A stretch of 64,000 nucleotides of DNA from Erythrophleum ivorense (GCA_026724425.1 JAIUCV010000009.1:18239294-18303293), one strand, 5' to 3'; counted from the first letter of the stretch, positions 12,402-26,599 are shown. Program-made: numbers and translations. The notes: a model not told the origin generated them from the sequence alone.

Positions 12402-15343
12402 TGTAATAACCCTAACTTCTAATTGTAATAATTAAGGTTAAGTACGTGATTAATAATCATATATCAATGCTTGAAGTCATCAAGATTAATTACATCAAGA
12501 AAAAGTGAGGAAATTTGAAACCTTAATGTTGTTAGGGTCATTAGCTAGATAACCACAATTATTCAAATGCATAAGTGAATTTAATTATTAATGAGGAGCC
12601 TTTGATACTCCCATCCATCAATTCCAACTCATAAAATCCTCCTACAAGTGTTTCTAGATCATTCATTAGCATTACCTTAAGAGAAACTAAGGTTTCTAGG
12701 TGAATATGAGAAATAGAGCACTTTTGCCGCGGCTAAATTCCCTTGCGCCATGGCCAATTACTCTCGGTTCAACTCCTTATGCCTTTACCAATTTTTCACA
12801 TTTCGCCACAGCCAAATACCCTTTAGAACACCTCTAAATCTGCCTCTCAGACTTAGTCGCGACCAACGTCACTATTCGCTGTAGCCAATTGCTCTCTGTT
12901 TTCTTTCCTGGCAGGTTCGCCACATTTGGCCGAGGCCAATTAAATGTTGGCCACGGCCAATTCCCCTCTGTTACCATTTGGTCGAGGCCAATTAAATTTT
13001 AGCCGCAGCCAATTCCTTCTGATCCTATAACTCTGAAAATCTTGTCTCCTACTCTCCACTCTCTTTTAGGGACACTCTAGGACCACTCTCCCTCCATTTG
13101 TGAACCTTTAATGGTATTTATCTACTTGATTTACCTAGTTAATCTATCCTTATCCATCTCAAGATTAAAGTATTGGTTTTTACTTACCAAGCTACCACAC
13201 ATCAACAAAACTATAATTTAATGACAGTAAATGTATTCTGGTCACAAGGTGCATAGGGCCCATACTTAATATTCATACAAGATCAAATCACTTATCCATT
13301 GTTAGCTAATTACAACCATAATGTTCAATCCCATGATAATTAAATTACATATACAGTCCCTATACTTGGCAATTGATGATGCAATGCAGCAATAATGCAA
13401 AACTTGCAATCTAGTTACAATACAATTCGACAAGGCCTCCAAACCTATGTGCTACCAAACCATTTAATATGCTTCCATTAATTTTCTCCTTGCCACTAAG
13501 AGGTCCGGTCCTTGAAAATGTTAGCCCACAACGGGGTGAGATATATAATCTTAGTAACAAAAGGCAATTCCCATATATATGTACAAGTTAATCAATTTAA
13601 TGCAATTTCATATCATCAATACTAGAATCATCAATTTAATTCGCAAATGAACTAGTTAAACTACCAATAACTACTATCCTATACCAGCAGTCATACACAA
13701 CATATTAATGGCCAATAACACCGGGAGAGGTCCATCCATGGCACCTGCTCCATAATGAGCACAACCAGGGCTCAGTGCATCTGGGGTTTGATCACAACCC
13801 GATGCTCGATCGAAACACATGCATGGGTGGCAACTGCACAATAGCTCCACTATGGACTCACAAGGTCTAATCACAATAACGATTCAAGTAGTCAACCAAT
13901 CATTTAGCATTTCAAAATCATATATGTGCAAATAATATTAGATTAACATGAACATATACATGGAATTGGAAAATTAACCCCAGTTACCTCAATGAAGCCA
14001 ATTATTCATCCTCTAGCTACCATCATGATTCAAAGCACACCAAGCCTAACATAAGCATAATCATCATTATTCAACTACCATTAGTAAGAAATTTCCCTTT
14101 CTATATATTAATCTTAATAAAAGTACATTAAGAACTTCTTACCTAAGCTTCCTAAGGGTCTACTGTACAAATTTAAGGTTACAACAACAAGAACTCACAA
14201 TGGATCACTCTTAACATCTCCATTTTCGTATATGTAAAAGCCATGCACCAAAAGTTAGTCCAAATGATGGAAATTCTATATATATACCACACAAGAGAAG
14301 AGGGAACACTTACCCATACACCCAAGAGGTCAAATGGATTGGGTTGAGCCTTAACTACTAAGAACACACCATGAGACATTCTCAAATTCGGATTTGAGTC
14401 ATCAAGCCCAGAAAATTCAGTTTTTCACCTTCATCTCCTTGTAATTTTGCACAATAGCAGAACCCATTATGAAAATCAACCCTTAGGGACATTTTCTAGC
14501 AAAATAATACACAAAATAGAAGGGAAATACTTACCCAATTATCCCTCTAGCTTCTAACTCCAGAAATCTTACAAGGGAACACCAAAACACCAAGGTTCAG
14601 ATTTGGAAAGGAGATGAAAATGCTTAAAACCAGAAACTAATTAGACCAAAATGAAGAGGAGAATGAAAGGGACATGTTTTATATAGATTACCTTGGCCAA
14701 ATCTTCCTCTAGAAGTGAGAAATGGTAGAAGAATGCAAAAAAACCCTAGCCTCCCTCTCAACCTCCGAATTTTGCTTTGCCTCTTGTGTTTTTTCTGCAG
14801 AATGGGGAGGAGGCTAAGTGTATTTAGGGTTTAGTTGTGTTTGAGTTGGGTCTCAAATGGGTTGTGGGTTGACCCAAAGGCCCAAATCCTCATGGGTTTA
14901 GATTTTTATACTTGTTGGGCCTTATTTCATGAGTTGGGCTGCAGAAATTTGATTGGGTTAGGTCAAGTTCTAAGAGTCAATCTAACTTGGGTCTGCATAA
15001 TGTGTATTGAGCCAACTATAAAGGCTCATGTAAATTGGGTCTTGGGCCTCTATTTCACTAAATCAGATTGGGTGCTAGATGATCTCTCTTGGGCCAAGTC
15101 TCATGATAAAGAGTTGAGCTTGCACTTAAAATCATTGGGCCTCCATAAATCCTTATCCATAACTTACTAAAATTAATTTTGGGCCCAAATTAAGCTTTAA
15201 CCTAATTGAAATCTTAAACCTACATTAATAACTTATTTCTCTATAAATTTCCATTCATGTAGCTTACCTAATTATTCTATAATAATTATTCTTAATTAGT
15301 CTAAGTACATTATTAACATCTTAATTAATTTTGGAGAGTTACA
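12402..15343 (-). mobile_element. complete LTR family C, copy C1 (2942 bp, reverse)
   Basis: On the plus strand it starts TGTAATAACC and ends GGAGAGTTACA, with near-identical 5-bp flanks CCATA and CCAAA. It aligns in reverse with C2 and C3: the GCCGCGGC-type repeats at about 12725-13020, the GC-richer block at about 13715-13870, and a chromovirus-like 5' end. The 111-codon ORF at 14835-15170 has no recognisable domain and is not preserved in C2 or C3. Confidence 0.75.
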
Positions 15344-15857
15344 CCAAACACTCAATACACCATCTAATGTCTTCAAACCACTTGGAGCAAGATTTAATGG
15401 TTTAATTGAACATGCTCTTACCCATAACTCTCTAAGGGAGCCTCAAATGTAAAATATGGCTATAGCACTTCCTAATGTCACACATAAGGGCCTATAATAG
15501 TAAATGATATGTTTTGGCTTCTAATGACAACCTAAAATCCCCATTACGCTATCTAAATTTGTCAACCACTTTGAGCATGTTTCAATTAACAAATTAAACT
15601 TGTCCACATCCCTCAACACTTGGTATAATCCCTAATTCAAAATATGGTTATGTCACTTCCCAAAATGACCATATAAAGACTTATGATAGAAAAATTTGTT
15701 GTGGCAACACAAAACGGATGAACCATTTCACCTTCCTCATGATCAAGGCAATGAAAACACATTCCCAAGGCCCCTAACCCATAACCAAACTTAGAAGCAC
15801 AATTGGTCAAGCATTAATTCCACTTCACACCTTATATGACATCCAAATGACTATAAT
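15344..15857. repeat. two diverged tandem units of about 180 bp plus part of a third
   Basis: The unit with CCATCTAATGTCTTCAAACC (about 15360) recurs as CTATCTAAATTTGTCAACC (about 15547). Both units later share AATATGG(C/T)TAT, then CACTTCC, then TATAATAG or TATGATAG. A weaker third unit follows and is interrupted by A6, continuing at 19543. No gene is seen. Either an old satellite-like array or a variant part of LTR C4. Confidence 0.45.
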
Positions 15858-18800
15858 TGTAACACTATATATTTCTAGCTTATTTCATATTATCTCCATG
15901 TCTCATGCCATGAATTCTATGAAGAGACAAGGAAAAATGATATTAAAAGGTGAATATTTTAGCGTTGCATAGTGGATGAAAATTTCATTCGATGTCACGT
16001 GGACCATGTGAACTCATGCATCACATTCTCATATTTAATTACATACAACTCATTTCCATCCCCAAAATTGGCTTAGAGCTCATGTATGGCAAGGGGATAC
16101 ATAAAATTCATGGTTGCATTTTTGGTCCAGAATTTTCCCTTTTCTAATACAAACTTTGGAAAGTTATAACTAATTCTAGAGAAATCAAAATCATGCATTC
16201 TTTACCATTCTAGAAAGTGACACATGTATACTTCATGCTAAAAATATAACCAGGCCATGAAACATAATACAAAAGACATTTGACATTCGAAAAATTGCAG
16301 AGGTCTGGCTAGCTACTGATACTGTCACAGGTTTCTGCTATAAACTTCAAAAATGTTCAATTAATTCCATAAAAATCCAATCCATTCAAATGATACCAAT
16401 CTAGAAAACTACAGATGTTAGATAGAGATTAAAAATAACTTTAGACCAGTTTAGGCACGTCCAAGCATTGAAAAATAATCAAACAGTAACTTGGGTCAGT
16501 CTAGATGCCTGATACTAGATAGAAACTTCAAAAATTTATATCTCCCTCTCTAAACATCCAAATGGTGTGCTTCTAGTTGCCACAGGTCACTGGGAATGTC
16601 TAATTTATCTCTATAAAATTTTGTGGCAATTGGACATCATTTTCCTCTTGAGTGATAGAATTTATTTTCGGACTAGTATGAACAGTAACCTGACCAATTT
16701 CAAAAAAAAATTTCAACTTTGGAAATTCATCAAATATTCTATAGACCTCTAAAAATTCTGCACTTTAGTTTCCCAAAAAGCTCTCAACAAGCTCTAATTC
16801 CATGCCAAGTCTCAGATCAAGAAGAGTTCATTTGGATAAAAAGTGGTATAGGTTTCCAATATGGTCAATTTTTACTCTATATAGGATACCAAAGTGTCCA
16901 AATGACTTCCTTTAGTGTTTGGGTAAGTTTAAAAGCATGATTAGGACTTGTATGAACTGCCCAAATGGTTTCAAACCTCATGCATCTTAATTTGGCTATT
17001 CCACTTCTATTTATACAGAATTGCACAAAGCCATTCAAGAAGTCAATTTACCATAACATACTTAATTTACATTATAATGGTCGCATAACATATTCTCTCA
17101 TTTATACATGACATATTATCATGATATAACATTCTTAAGAGGTCATAGGTCATATACAATAATAGGTTACAACATTTGCCACTTATATAGCCTTAAAAGC
17201 AAATTCCATGCACTTTGATGCTATCCTCTCATCTTTCAAGAGGTTGGCTTCCATTTCCTTGTTCTCTTTGTCCACCTAGTATGTTAGAACATTGGAGAGA
17301 ATGGAATGAGATTCAAAGAATCCCAATAGCTCATCTCCCTTTCAATCACACATAAAAGATGCAAAACCAATCTTGAAAATGCATGCATGAGTATCATAGG
17401 ATGTGCAATCATTCAAGAGACATTTTTAACATTTGAGCAAGTCATATATAGTATACAAAGGTTTGCCAAGTAAGTGGATTAGCCTTATCTATTCACTTGT
17501 GGATTTTGAACTTCCCTTACCTATTTTTTAAAAGGTTTTTGACTCAACTTTGCTCTTGAAAGTCAACCTCACTTTTGGGAGACTCTTTACTTTGTCTCAA
17601 CCAATTTTAAGGGTTCTTAGCTCATCCTCACCATAGCTAAGGGTTCGTGGCCTCACCACACTCAAGCAAACCAAAGAAGTATCATAAACATCATTTGAAA
17701 ACATAATGTATCATCATGGTACCATGGCATATGAAATCATGCTAGAATACTTTTCATGGCTTAAAACACACATACATACATTCAAAAACAAGCCAAGCAT
17801 ACATTCATGCATGAGAGAAGGAAGAGTGAGCTACCTTGGAAGTAACCACACACTTTTTCTCTTGGATTTGCTCTCCATTCCTTGGCTTCACACATACAAA
17901 GGTGTGGGAATGATTTCTCTTCACCTAGACACAATTTATGGAAGCCAATTAGGTTTATGGAATTAATTCTAAGGCCACACAACTTCCTCACATACTAACT
18001 TAGTCTATAAACGCCTTTATGTTTCCAAAAATGTACCTAATGAAGCAACACCCATCAAATAAATTCTAGGCTCCATTCTTTCCTTTCAAATATGATTCTT
18101 GACTCCTTTTAAGCCTCTTGGAGTCATCACACAATTAAAATAAAGAGCTTAACTACATGTTGTTTCTTTAGGTCATATTATAGAACATATAAGGCTAACT
18201 CACTTTCTATGGTTTCTAAATTTTTCTCAAGGCTTCTCCTCATCTTCACTCATCATATATGACTCAAAATGGGCTTAGAAAAATTTAAAACTTTCCCTAG
18301 GCACCCAAACGTATCTAGGCCGAGACTAAGAAGAAAGTTGGCTTCCTTGGACTTTGGTTTGTTTTCTTGATGGAGGAAGTAGATGGGAAGACTTCTAGGG
18401 ATCTTAGGAGCTTATTTAAACTCTCATTTAGGCATAGAAATTAAGGTATTGAATCAGATTTTACAAGGAGCATATGAAACCCTAGAATTTGCATCTTGAA
18501 TTTCCATAACTATTTGTTAATTTTCTTTATATATTCTTAATCTGCATACCCTTTTTCGTAAGAATCACCCTTGGTTCTGCCTAAAAACCAAGCCCTCTTA
18601 TGACTTCTAGAGTGGGGTGAACCATAAGGAGAAGAGGAGCAAGGGGTAGCAACCATAGAAGAAAAAATTACCTTGTTTTTCCTTATTTTCTCACTTGAAT
18701 CTTGTCTTCTTTGGCCTTTTCTCTTCAAATCCGAATTTATCCCTTAATTTCACCCTTAAAATAGATCCATATACTTCAATATAATCATAGGAAATAAAAG

Positions 18801-19542
18801 AGAATGGAGGAGAAGAGGTTTGGAAAGGAAAAAGCATGAAAAACTACCAAAATTTCATACTTTCAAGCGTTGATTTCTCCTCCTCTTTGTTCTTCCTCTT
18901 GTGCCCAATCTCCTATGGCTTTTTCTCTGGTTTAGGGTAGAAATATATAAGGCTAAATGAATGGGAGAGTGGGGCACCCTATATATATATATATGGAGGA
19001 AGAATGACTTTTCAAAAATTCTAATTTTGCCTTTCATTTTTGCAATTTTTGTTTTTAATTCGTTTTAGCTACTTTTTGAGAACTGTCTTTTCCATTATAA
19101 AATTTAGGTTCCCAATTTTGTAAAATGTCTTTGGAATTACTCAAATCGAAGCTAAAACCTTCCCGAATGAATTCGTCAAAGTTCGGGTATACCGATGTTA
19201 GAAAACGTCCACCGGAGGGGTTTTAATTATCCCAGGGTTTCCTATAATTTTCAGGGCCTCTAAGAACCCCGAAGAACTCAAATTTTTCATTTAAAAAGCT
19301 CTCTTATATGAATTCCAAAATTTTCTCAAAATTACAAAAATGCCATTACATTTTGTAAGTTTTCTGTCAAATTTTGTTTCTTCATTCTAGCTCCATTTTT
19401 CCTTTCCTTCTGAACCTAGGATTCTCATTTTTAGGAGTCTAGAATGTTATTTAAATTTTTTGGGACCTTAACTAATTCATTTCGGGGGACTTGCTTTGAA
19501 AATGAGTCCATTTTTGTCGTTTAACAAAAATTGGATATTACA
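15858..19542 (+). mobile_element. complete solo LTR, family A, copy A6 (3685 bp)
   Basis: Starts TGTAACACTATA and ends GGATATTACA. It aligns end to end with A5: a CACGTGGACC motif near 15997, U3-type repeats at about 16140-16750, palindrome at 17308-17324, minisatellite about 17455-17670, a TA run at 18980-18994, conserved block about 19070-19290. I could not find a clean target duplication, so the outer bases may have drifted. No coding region. Confidence 0.8.
18979..18995 (+). promoter_or_regulatory. TATA-like AT microsatellite of LTR A6
   Basis: An alternating TA run replaces the TATA-like stretch found at the same place in A5 and A4. It may be an expanded core promoter element; only the sequence and position are seen. 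Confidence 0.4.
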
Positions 19543-19740
19543 AATGATAGCAAAAAGCAAAGAGTTATTTCTAAAACTTTCAAGTGACAACTCAAAACCT
19601 AAAAGATGGCTTCTAAATTCCTTTAAACACCTTATACAAGTGTAGAGAACACATTTAAACTAGCCTAAACCTCCAAATCCTTTATACCAATAGTTCAAAC
19701 ATCAATTTTACAATGCTAATTATTTAGAAGTTATAAAATA
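19543..19740. repeat. continuation of the ~180-bp repeat after A6
   Basis: The passage TGACAACTCAAAACC followed by TTCTAAATTCC and CATTTAAAC resembles TGACAACCTAAAATCC and following bases at about 15525-15600. This supports one array split by A6. No ORF of interest. Confidence 0.35.
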
Positions 19741-20330
19741 TTAGGGTACTCGTTAATAATTAACTAGATACTATCGCAAGTACTAATTCCATGATATCTC
19801 AAATTATACAATCAGTCCTTATACTTGATAATATATGATGCAATGTGGCAATTGTACCACACAATAAGCAATGCTAGCATATCTACTATACAAACCCAAT
19901 TTACATAGAGCATTCAAGCCTATACATTACTAAACTACCACGATAGATTTCCATGAGCTTTTCCTTGCTACTAAGAGATCCAGCCTCTGAAAATATTAGC
20001 CCACAACTGTGGTGAGATATACAATCTCAGTAATAAGAGAAAATTTTCATATATATGTACAAATTAATCAACATAATGCATTTATACAAAAAATATACTA
20101 AAAATATCAATATCATCAGTAAAAGAACTAGTTGAACTACTATTATCTCATACTAGCAATTACCATACAACATGTTAATGGTCAATAACAAATGGAAAGG
20201 TCCACATACAACGCTGACTCCCTATGGAGCACGCTTATAGCTTGGTGCATTCATGAGTTTGATCACAACTTGGTGTTTGATCGAAGCATAATGCATGGGC
20301 GGCAGCCACACCACAGCTATGCCAAGGACT
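19741..20330 (-). mobile_element. LTR family C, copy C4, left visible part (reverse)
   Basis: Aligns with about 13290-13860 of C1, including ATTAGCCCACAAC near 20000, a GTGAGATATA motif, and the conserved GC-richer block about 20200-20325. It ends at GGACT (20326-20330), the target duplication of D1; the rest of C4 resumes at 30203. The left boundary with the ~180-bp repeats is approximate. Confidence 0.6.
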
Positions 20331-23300
20331 TATAATAATCAATTTTTCAAAAATTAAATTGAAATCGATAAAATGATATGAGAACACCTTAAGACAAGGC
20401 AAATTGAAGCTAATTGAAAATAGGATGTTAACTAGAATATCTAAAAAGGTAGTTAAGAGGTTAAGGATAGCTTAAAAATAGAGCCAAAATGGCTAAACAA
20501 ATTAAAGAATAACATAGTGGCAAAATTGTAATTTCAAGTAACTTTTTGAAAACTTAAAAGAGAGTGCATTAAATGATAAAATTGAGCTCACTAGGGTTCT
20601 CAAAGGTCTAGAAAACCATAGGAACGATTAGAATGGTTAAAACCCTTCCGGTATATGATTTAGGTTAATAATTATCATAACTTTAATTGAATGGCTTGGT
20701 AAGGTTTTAAATCAAATTAATGTAAAATCAAAAGCTTTAAATGAATTAAAGGACCTAAATTTTATGATGGAAAGGATAGTTCTAAAAAAGGAGTTAAAAT
20801 GAGCTTAAATGGAGAAGTTAAAGTTCAAGGGACATAGTTAGAATTTTGGAAAAGTCGTAAATAGCTTCCCCTTCCTTTATATATCACACCACCTTCTTTC
20901 CCTCATCTCCACTAACCTAATTCCACTCTAAAACAAAACCTGGACTAACATTAAGTTGCACACAAAAGGAAGGAGAAGAAGGGAGAAAACTAAGTCTAAA
21001 AGGGTAGGAATTCATGCTCTTCCTTTTACAAATGTTCTTCTCCCCTTTCTCTTCTTTCTTTCTATGGTTTTGGAATTCTGAATGGTATGTTTTGTGGTTG
21101 GTTTAGTAAAGGAAAGAATGAGTTTGGAGGAAACCTTAGTAACACAAGAAAGCTCAGTAGATAAGGAATCAAACAAGGTATGTTTTTTCATGTAAAGCTC
21201 ATTCCTCTTGGTTCTTTCCTTACTTCTTCAATTCGGCCAAACCAATAGCATAATGAAGGGAGCTTGGTTTTGGCCCAAACTTGATAGAAAATAAGGTTTT
21301 GAGGCATGGAGATTCATATGGAACCAAAAGAACCAAACAAGAAGCTATTGATTACAAGTTTCCAAACCTAGGGTTTTAATTGCACTTTAGGAAATATGAA
21401 GCTTTAAAATGATCTTTTAGACCATGTAAGAGTATGATTGAACTAAGAAGAGGCTAAGGAATTCATATTGGTGCTACATTTCCTAGAAGAATCAACAAAA
21501 CTCCATGGATGCTCTACCTCCATATTGGTCTCGGCTAAGGGGTAGATGTAATACCTAGGGAGAGTTTTCTTTGATTCTAAAAATAAAAATAGTTTAAATA
21601 TAAATTATAAACACTGAATCAACCATCGGTTTGAATTTAGAAGCCTTATTTTGAATAAGAAAAGTTTAAGATTTCATTATGCATAGAGAAGGAACTTGGT
21701 GCTAGGTTCATTGATTTGAGTTTGTGATGACTATAATAAGTTTAAATAGAGTCATATGACTTATATTGGGTGAGAAATTGGAGCTAAGATAACAAATTAT
21801 ATGAGTTACTTTATTATGCCATTAAATGGAACCATATGAAAGCCTAAAACTAAAATTTGCTTATGTAAGAATTGTGCGAGTCTAAAGATGGTTCCATTGA
21901 TGCATTTGTATCTTGTTCGATGTGTCTAGGCTAAGCAAGTCAAGTCTCTTCCAAGTGTGTTTGTGAGGTCGAGAAAGGGAAGTGAGAAACCAAAGAAGGA
22001 ATTTGTGCTTCTTGAGTAAAGGTAGTTCTTCATCCATTCTTGTATGCTTCTGTTAGTTATTTGATTGTCATTGATTGCTTGTACGTGTGTATTGATTATG
22101 AACCATGCCTATTGCCATTGGTATCATGATTTGATGCAATTATGTTACATGAAATGCATTTGAATTGTGGAATGACTCTTAATGGGTGAGGTTATGCCAA
22201 AAGTCTCCTAGATTGGGTGACATAAAGCCAAAAGTTGTAATACCATATTATTTCTAACATTAATCCCTCTTTTGCAAGTGGGGATATGCACTTTATCAAG
22301 GAAATCTCAAGAAAATACATTAAAATAATGAATTAAATTGTATTGCATAGCAAATAAATTTTTCATTTTGCATCTCTGGGACCCCATGAACTCATCAACA
22401 AAATTTTCTAATTTATTTTTCATACATACAAATCATAACATTCTCAAAATTTGGCACCAACCACGGATCAAGGGTCAAAAATCCTAAAATTTCTTCATTT
22501 CCCCCAGCTGTATAGTGGTAGATTTCAGGGGAAACTTTGAAAAAATCATAACTAAATGTAGAAAAATTGAAATCACATAAAACTAGCTTTCTAGAAAGCT
22601 CTAGATATTAACTTCACAATAAAAATAATTTCAGGACATGAATATAGCCTTTGGACCATGTTTGACAATGAAATAGCCACAAAGGTCTGGCTATCCCTGG
22701 TACTGATACAATTTATTATCATAAACTTTAGAAATGTCCAATTAATTCCAAAAAAAATCCAATCCATGCAAATGATACCAATATGGAAAGCTACAGATAT
22801 TAGCAAGAGGAAAAAAATAGTTCCAAACCAAGCTAAGAGCATTCAGACCCAGAAAACTATCAAATAGTGACAAAGGTCTGACTGGTCACCTAGTACTGGA
22901 CAGCAACTTTAAAAATTAATATCTCCCTCTCTAGACATACAAATGAGGTGCTTCTAATTGGAACAAGTCATTGGAAAGGTCTAATGTCTACCTGTAAAAT
23001 TTTATGGCAATTGGACATCATTTGCCCTATGAGTGACAGAATTTCATTTTGGACCAGAATAAATAATGCACTGAACCAAAATCAGAAAAATTCCTAACTT
23101 TGAAAATTCACCAAATATTCTGTAGACCTTAGAAAATTCTAAAATTTAGCTTCCCAAAAAGCTCTCAAATTTTAGACCAAGAAGAGATCATTTGGAAAAA
23201 AAGTGGTATAGCTCACCAAAATGGTCAATTTTGCTCCATATGAGATACCAAATATGTCCAAATGGCCTCCTTTAATGTTTGGCACCTCTTGAGCAAGTTT

Positions 23301-23649
23301 AAAAGCATAAATATGACTTGTAAGAACTACCCAAGGGTCTCAAACACCATGCATCTCATTTTGACCACTCCACGTCTATTAATGCACTAAAACATACATG
23401 TCATCCAAGGGTCAAATTCCACATTTACATTGATCTAGTGTCATACAAGATTTACATAGCATCCATACATCATATTACATTTTCTAAAGGTCTTATATCA
23501 TAAAAATAATATGTACACAACCACTTTGACATTCAACTACAATTTAGACTACATAATAGGCAAAGTAAGGCTTTTCAATGATCTTGGCTTGCATTTCCTT
23601 ATCTTTGAGCACCACCTAGACATTTCAAGAGTGAGAGGGAAAGGGGAGT

Positions 23650-23666
23650 GAGATTCTAAGAATCTC
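23650..23666. promoter_or_regulatory. conserved small palindrome GAGATTC-TAA-GAATCTC
   Basis: Perfect 7-bp inverted arms with a 3-bp spacer. The same arms recur at the equivalent place in other LTRs: 3291-3307, 28973-28989, 44986-45002, 60623-60639 and 62886-62902, with weaker forms at 17308, 41691 and 49873. Position is 100-200 bp from the ~30-bp minisatellite. Function unknown; a protein-binding site or small hairpin is possible. Confidence 0.5.
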
Positions 23667-23789
23667 AATAGCTCACACACCCATTCACACATACATTCAA
23701 GGCATATATACATCAAATCATATGTATAGAAGGTTTGGCAACCATAAAGTACGCAAAGTCACAATTTCCATGCCACTTATTCACATTCA

Positions 23790-23965
23790 AGCCAAGACCA
23801 TGCTCTAGAAACTTTTGGTTTTGGCTCATCCCATTTTTAGGACTTTTGGATTTGCTTTACTCTTCCAAGAGACTTTTGGCCTTGTTTCACTCATGCCATG
23901 AGACTTTTGGCATCTCCTCACCATCAATAAGGGACTTTTGGCATCACCTTACCCTTATGAGCCAT
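23790..23965 (+). repeat. LTR minisatellite of ~30-bp units (B1 copy)
   Basis: Repeated words GACTTTTGG and CTCACC or TTTCACTC alternate about every 30 bp, five to six times. Equivalent arrays occur in every family A, B, D, E and G copy that covers this position, in the orientation of the LTR. Confidence 0.65.
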
Positions 23966-26599
23966 TTCCACAACCATAGTCATTCAAGAAGACACATTGG
24001 TATCAATGTAATGTCAAGGCATCAAGTGGCATATTCTCAAGTCACAAGAGCACACACAAGCACACAAAGACATACACATGCACACAAGAATGCAAGGAGA
24101 AAGAGGTGGAGAGCTACTTTGAATTTACGAAAGCTTACTTTAGTTTTTCTCCTTTCCCTTCTTGGCCTCACAAACACACCTAGGTGGATGGATGTTCTCT
24201 TGGCCTAAACACCATAGACAACACATAATCACACACTTGAAGTAAGCCAAGACACCAAAGATACTCTTAAGCACACACTTGGTTCTATAAGTGGTATAAT
24301 GGTTCCATAATTAGCCTATTAAAGCAACTCTCACATTTCAAGTTCTAAGCTCCATTCCTTTGTTATTTTTAGACTTCTTGGACTCATTTAAGGTCCTTGG
24401 AGCCCTCACACATTCACTCGCACAATTAGAAATCCAAATTGCTTCATAAGGCACTATTGTGAACACCATTGCTCCATCTCTCATTCCATGGCTCCTAAAT
24501 TTTTTTCAATGATTTCTCCCATCTTCTAATATCATATAAAGTCCTAAACCAAGGCTAGAACAAATTAAAACACTCCCTAGCCCCTTGAACCTAGCTTGGC
24601 CGAAACATAAGCCTAAAAAAGGGTTCTTGGAGTTTCAAAATTTTCCTTGATGGGAGAGCCACTTGGGGAGGTTTCTAAAGGTCTTAGGAGCTCAAGAAAA
24701 CATTCAAATAGCTAAGGAAACACTCACACAAAATCAGATTTTACAAAACCCTAAAGAACCCTACACTTTTCTATCTTGTTTTCTATTGGTTTCTCTTGGA
24801 ATTTCTTGCCATGTTCCATCTCCCCATGGCCTAATTCCCTTGTTTCTCTCTTGTTTTGGATAGAACTCCCTCCCCTCTAATGGTTATGTACAAGGCCGAA
24901 ATTACACCAAGGGAGGAACAAAAGGAAGAAGCAACAAAGATAGAAAATCACCTTGGGCTTAGCTTCCTTTCAATGATCTTTCTCCTTGGTTTGCTTCCCT
25001 TCAAAAATTTTGAACTTCCCCCTCTGGTCTGGACCAAAACAAAACTAAATAACTCAAATAAATCATGAAAAGAAAGCATAGAAGGTAGAAAGCAAGGTTG
25101 GAAGAAGAAAGAGTATGAAATTCCATAGATTTCTCACCTTTTCTTCGCTTTTCTCCCTCCTTCTTCTTCCTCTTCTTGTGTGCCTAAGAAAGCTGTTATT
25201 TTTCTGTAATTTGGGCACAGGAAGTCATGCTTAAGAAGGTGGAGAAGAAGGGAGAAGTGCGTGGGAGCTTCTAGAAACACACTTTTTCAAAAATTTCAGT
25301 TTAATCCTTCCATAATGGCAAATTTCGTTTCAGCTTTGTTTTAGCTCCTTTTTGAGAACCTTCTTTTCTATTATAAAATTTAGGTTCCCAATTTAATAAA
25401 ATGCCTTTGGAATCACTCAATTTGGAGCTAAAACCTTTGTAACACCCCACAATTAATTAAGGTATTAATTATGGATTTGGGTTAATTAAGAATAATTAAT
25501 ATGGAATAGTTGGCAAGTTAAGTGAATGAAAATTTTAGAGAGATAAATTATTAGTATGAGTTTGAGATTTAATTGAGTTAGAAACCCCATTTAGGCTCAA
25601 ATTAAATTAAGTAGGCTAAGGTTAGGAACTAATAGAGGGCCCAATCTGATTTAAAGAATTAGAGACCTAAGACCCAACGTGCACAAGCTTTTATAAATGG
25701 TCCAATAACCCTTGTGTAGACCCAAATCAATTGAGTCTTTTAAACTTGGTCTGACCTAATTAAATTTCTGTAGCCTAACACATTAAAGCTGGCCCAACAA
25801 AGTTTAAATCAGAATCCACTTGCAATTGGACCTTAGGGTCAGCCCATGACCCACATTAGACCCAACTTAAACCCAACTAAAATCCTAAACACTTCAGCCC
25901 CTCCACATTTTGCTGAAACACACACACATGACTCATTTTCGGAGGTTTGAAGGGAGGCTAGGGTTTGGGGCAAGAAATCCATCATTTTTCACTTCTAAGC
26001 TCAAAATTGGCTAAGGTACTTATTATATAACTTAATCTCCTTCTTTTTCTCTTCATTTTGGCCTGATTAGTTTTTTATTTGGAGCATTTTCACCATACCT
26101 AAAATCTGAAACGTGGTTGTTGGGATTTTCTTAGTAAAATTTCGTAGGTTGGGATTAAGGGTGTTGTTAGGTAAGTATAAACTCTCCATTTTGATGCTTT
26201 CTCTGCTAGTTTGAGACCCCTATAGTTGATTTATAACATGGGTATTGTTTTTATGTGAATTTACTCAGAATTTGAGGTGTTATTTTGAGATTTCTGGGGT
26301 AGGCTCAACCAAATCTGAATTTGGTTTTAGTGGTAATTGGGTAAGTGTTTCTGAGTAGTCCTATATAGCTTAATTCTTTAAGTGATGGGTTTGCTTATAC
26401 AAATTATGATTAGGGATAGTAATGGCTTGGTTTTGTATCCATTGGCTCCAGTAGCACTTACTTGGCTCTTAGAGGATTGGCTACAAGTGAAGTAATCGGG
26501 GTTTATACTAATTCCATGCATATGTTTCTTTTAATCTTATATTTGCTGCATGATTATGATTTTGATGCTAAATAAATTGGTTAGCTATCTGTTATGTGT

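Noticed and set aside
14835..15170. 111-codon ORF in LTR C1
   Set aside because: No recognisable domain, and the corresponding parts of C2 and C3 are not open in that frame.
8392..19542. A5 and A6 as the two LTRs of one element
   Set aside because: A5 has its own exact GTCAA duplication on both sides, and the sequence between them is A4 remainder, C1 and unrelated repeat, not an internal region.
23735..24208. 157-codon ORF, the longest outside the gypsy element
   Set aside because: It runs through the ~30-bp minisatellite of LTR B1. The equivalent stretches of B2 (45214) and B3 (60903) give shorter or shifted frames, so it is not a conserved gene.
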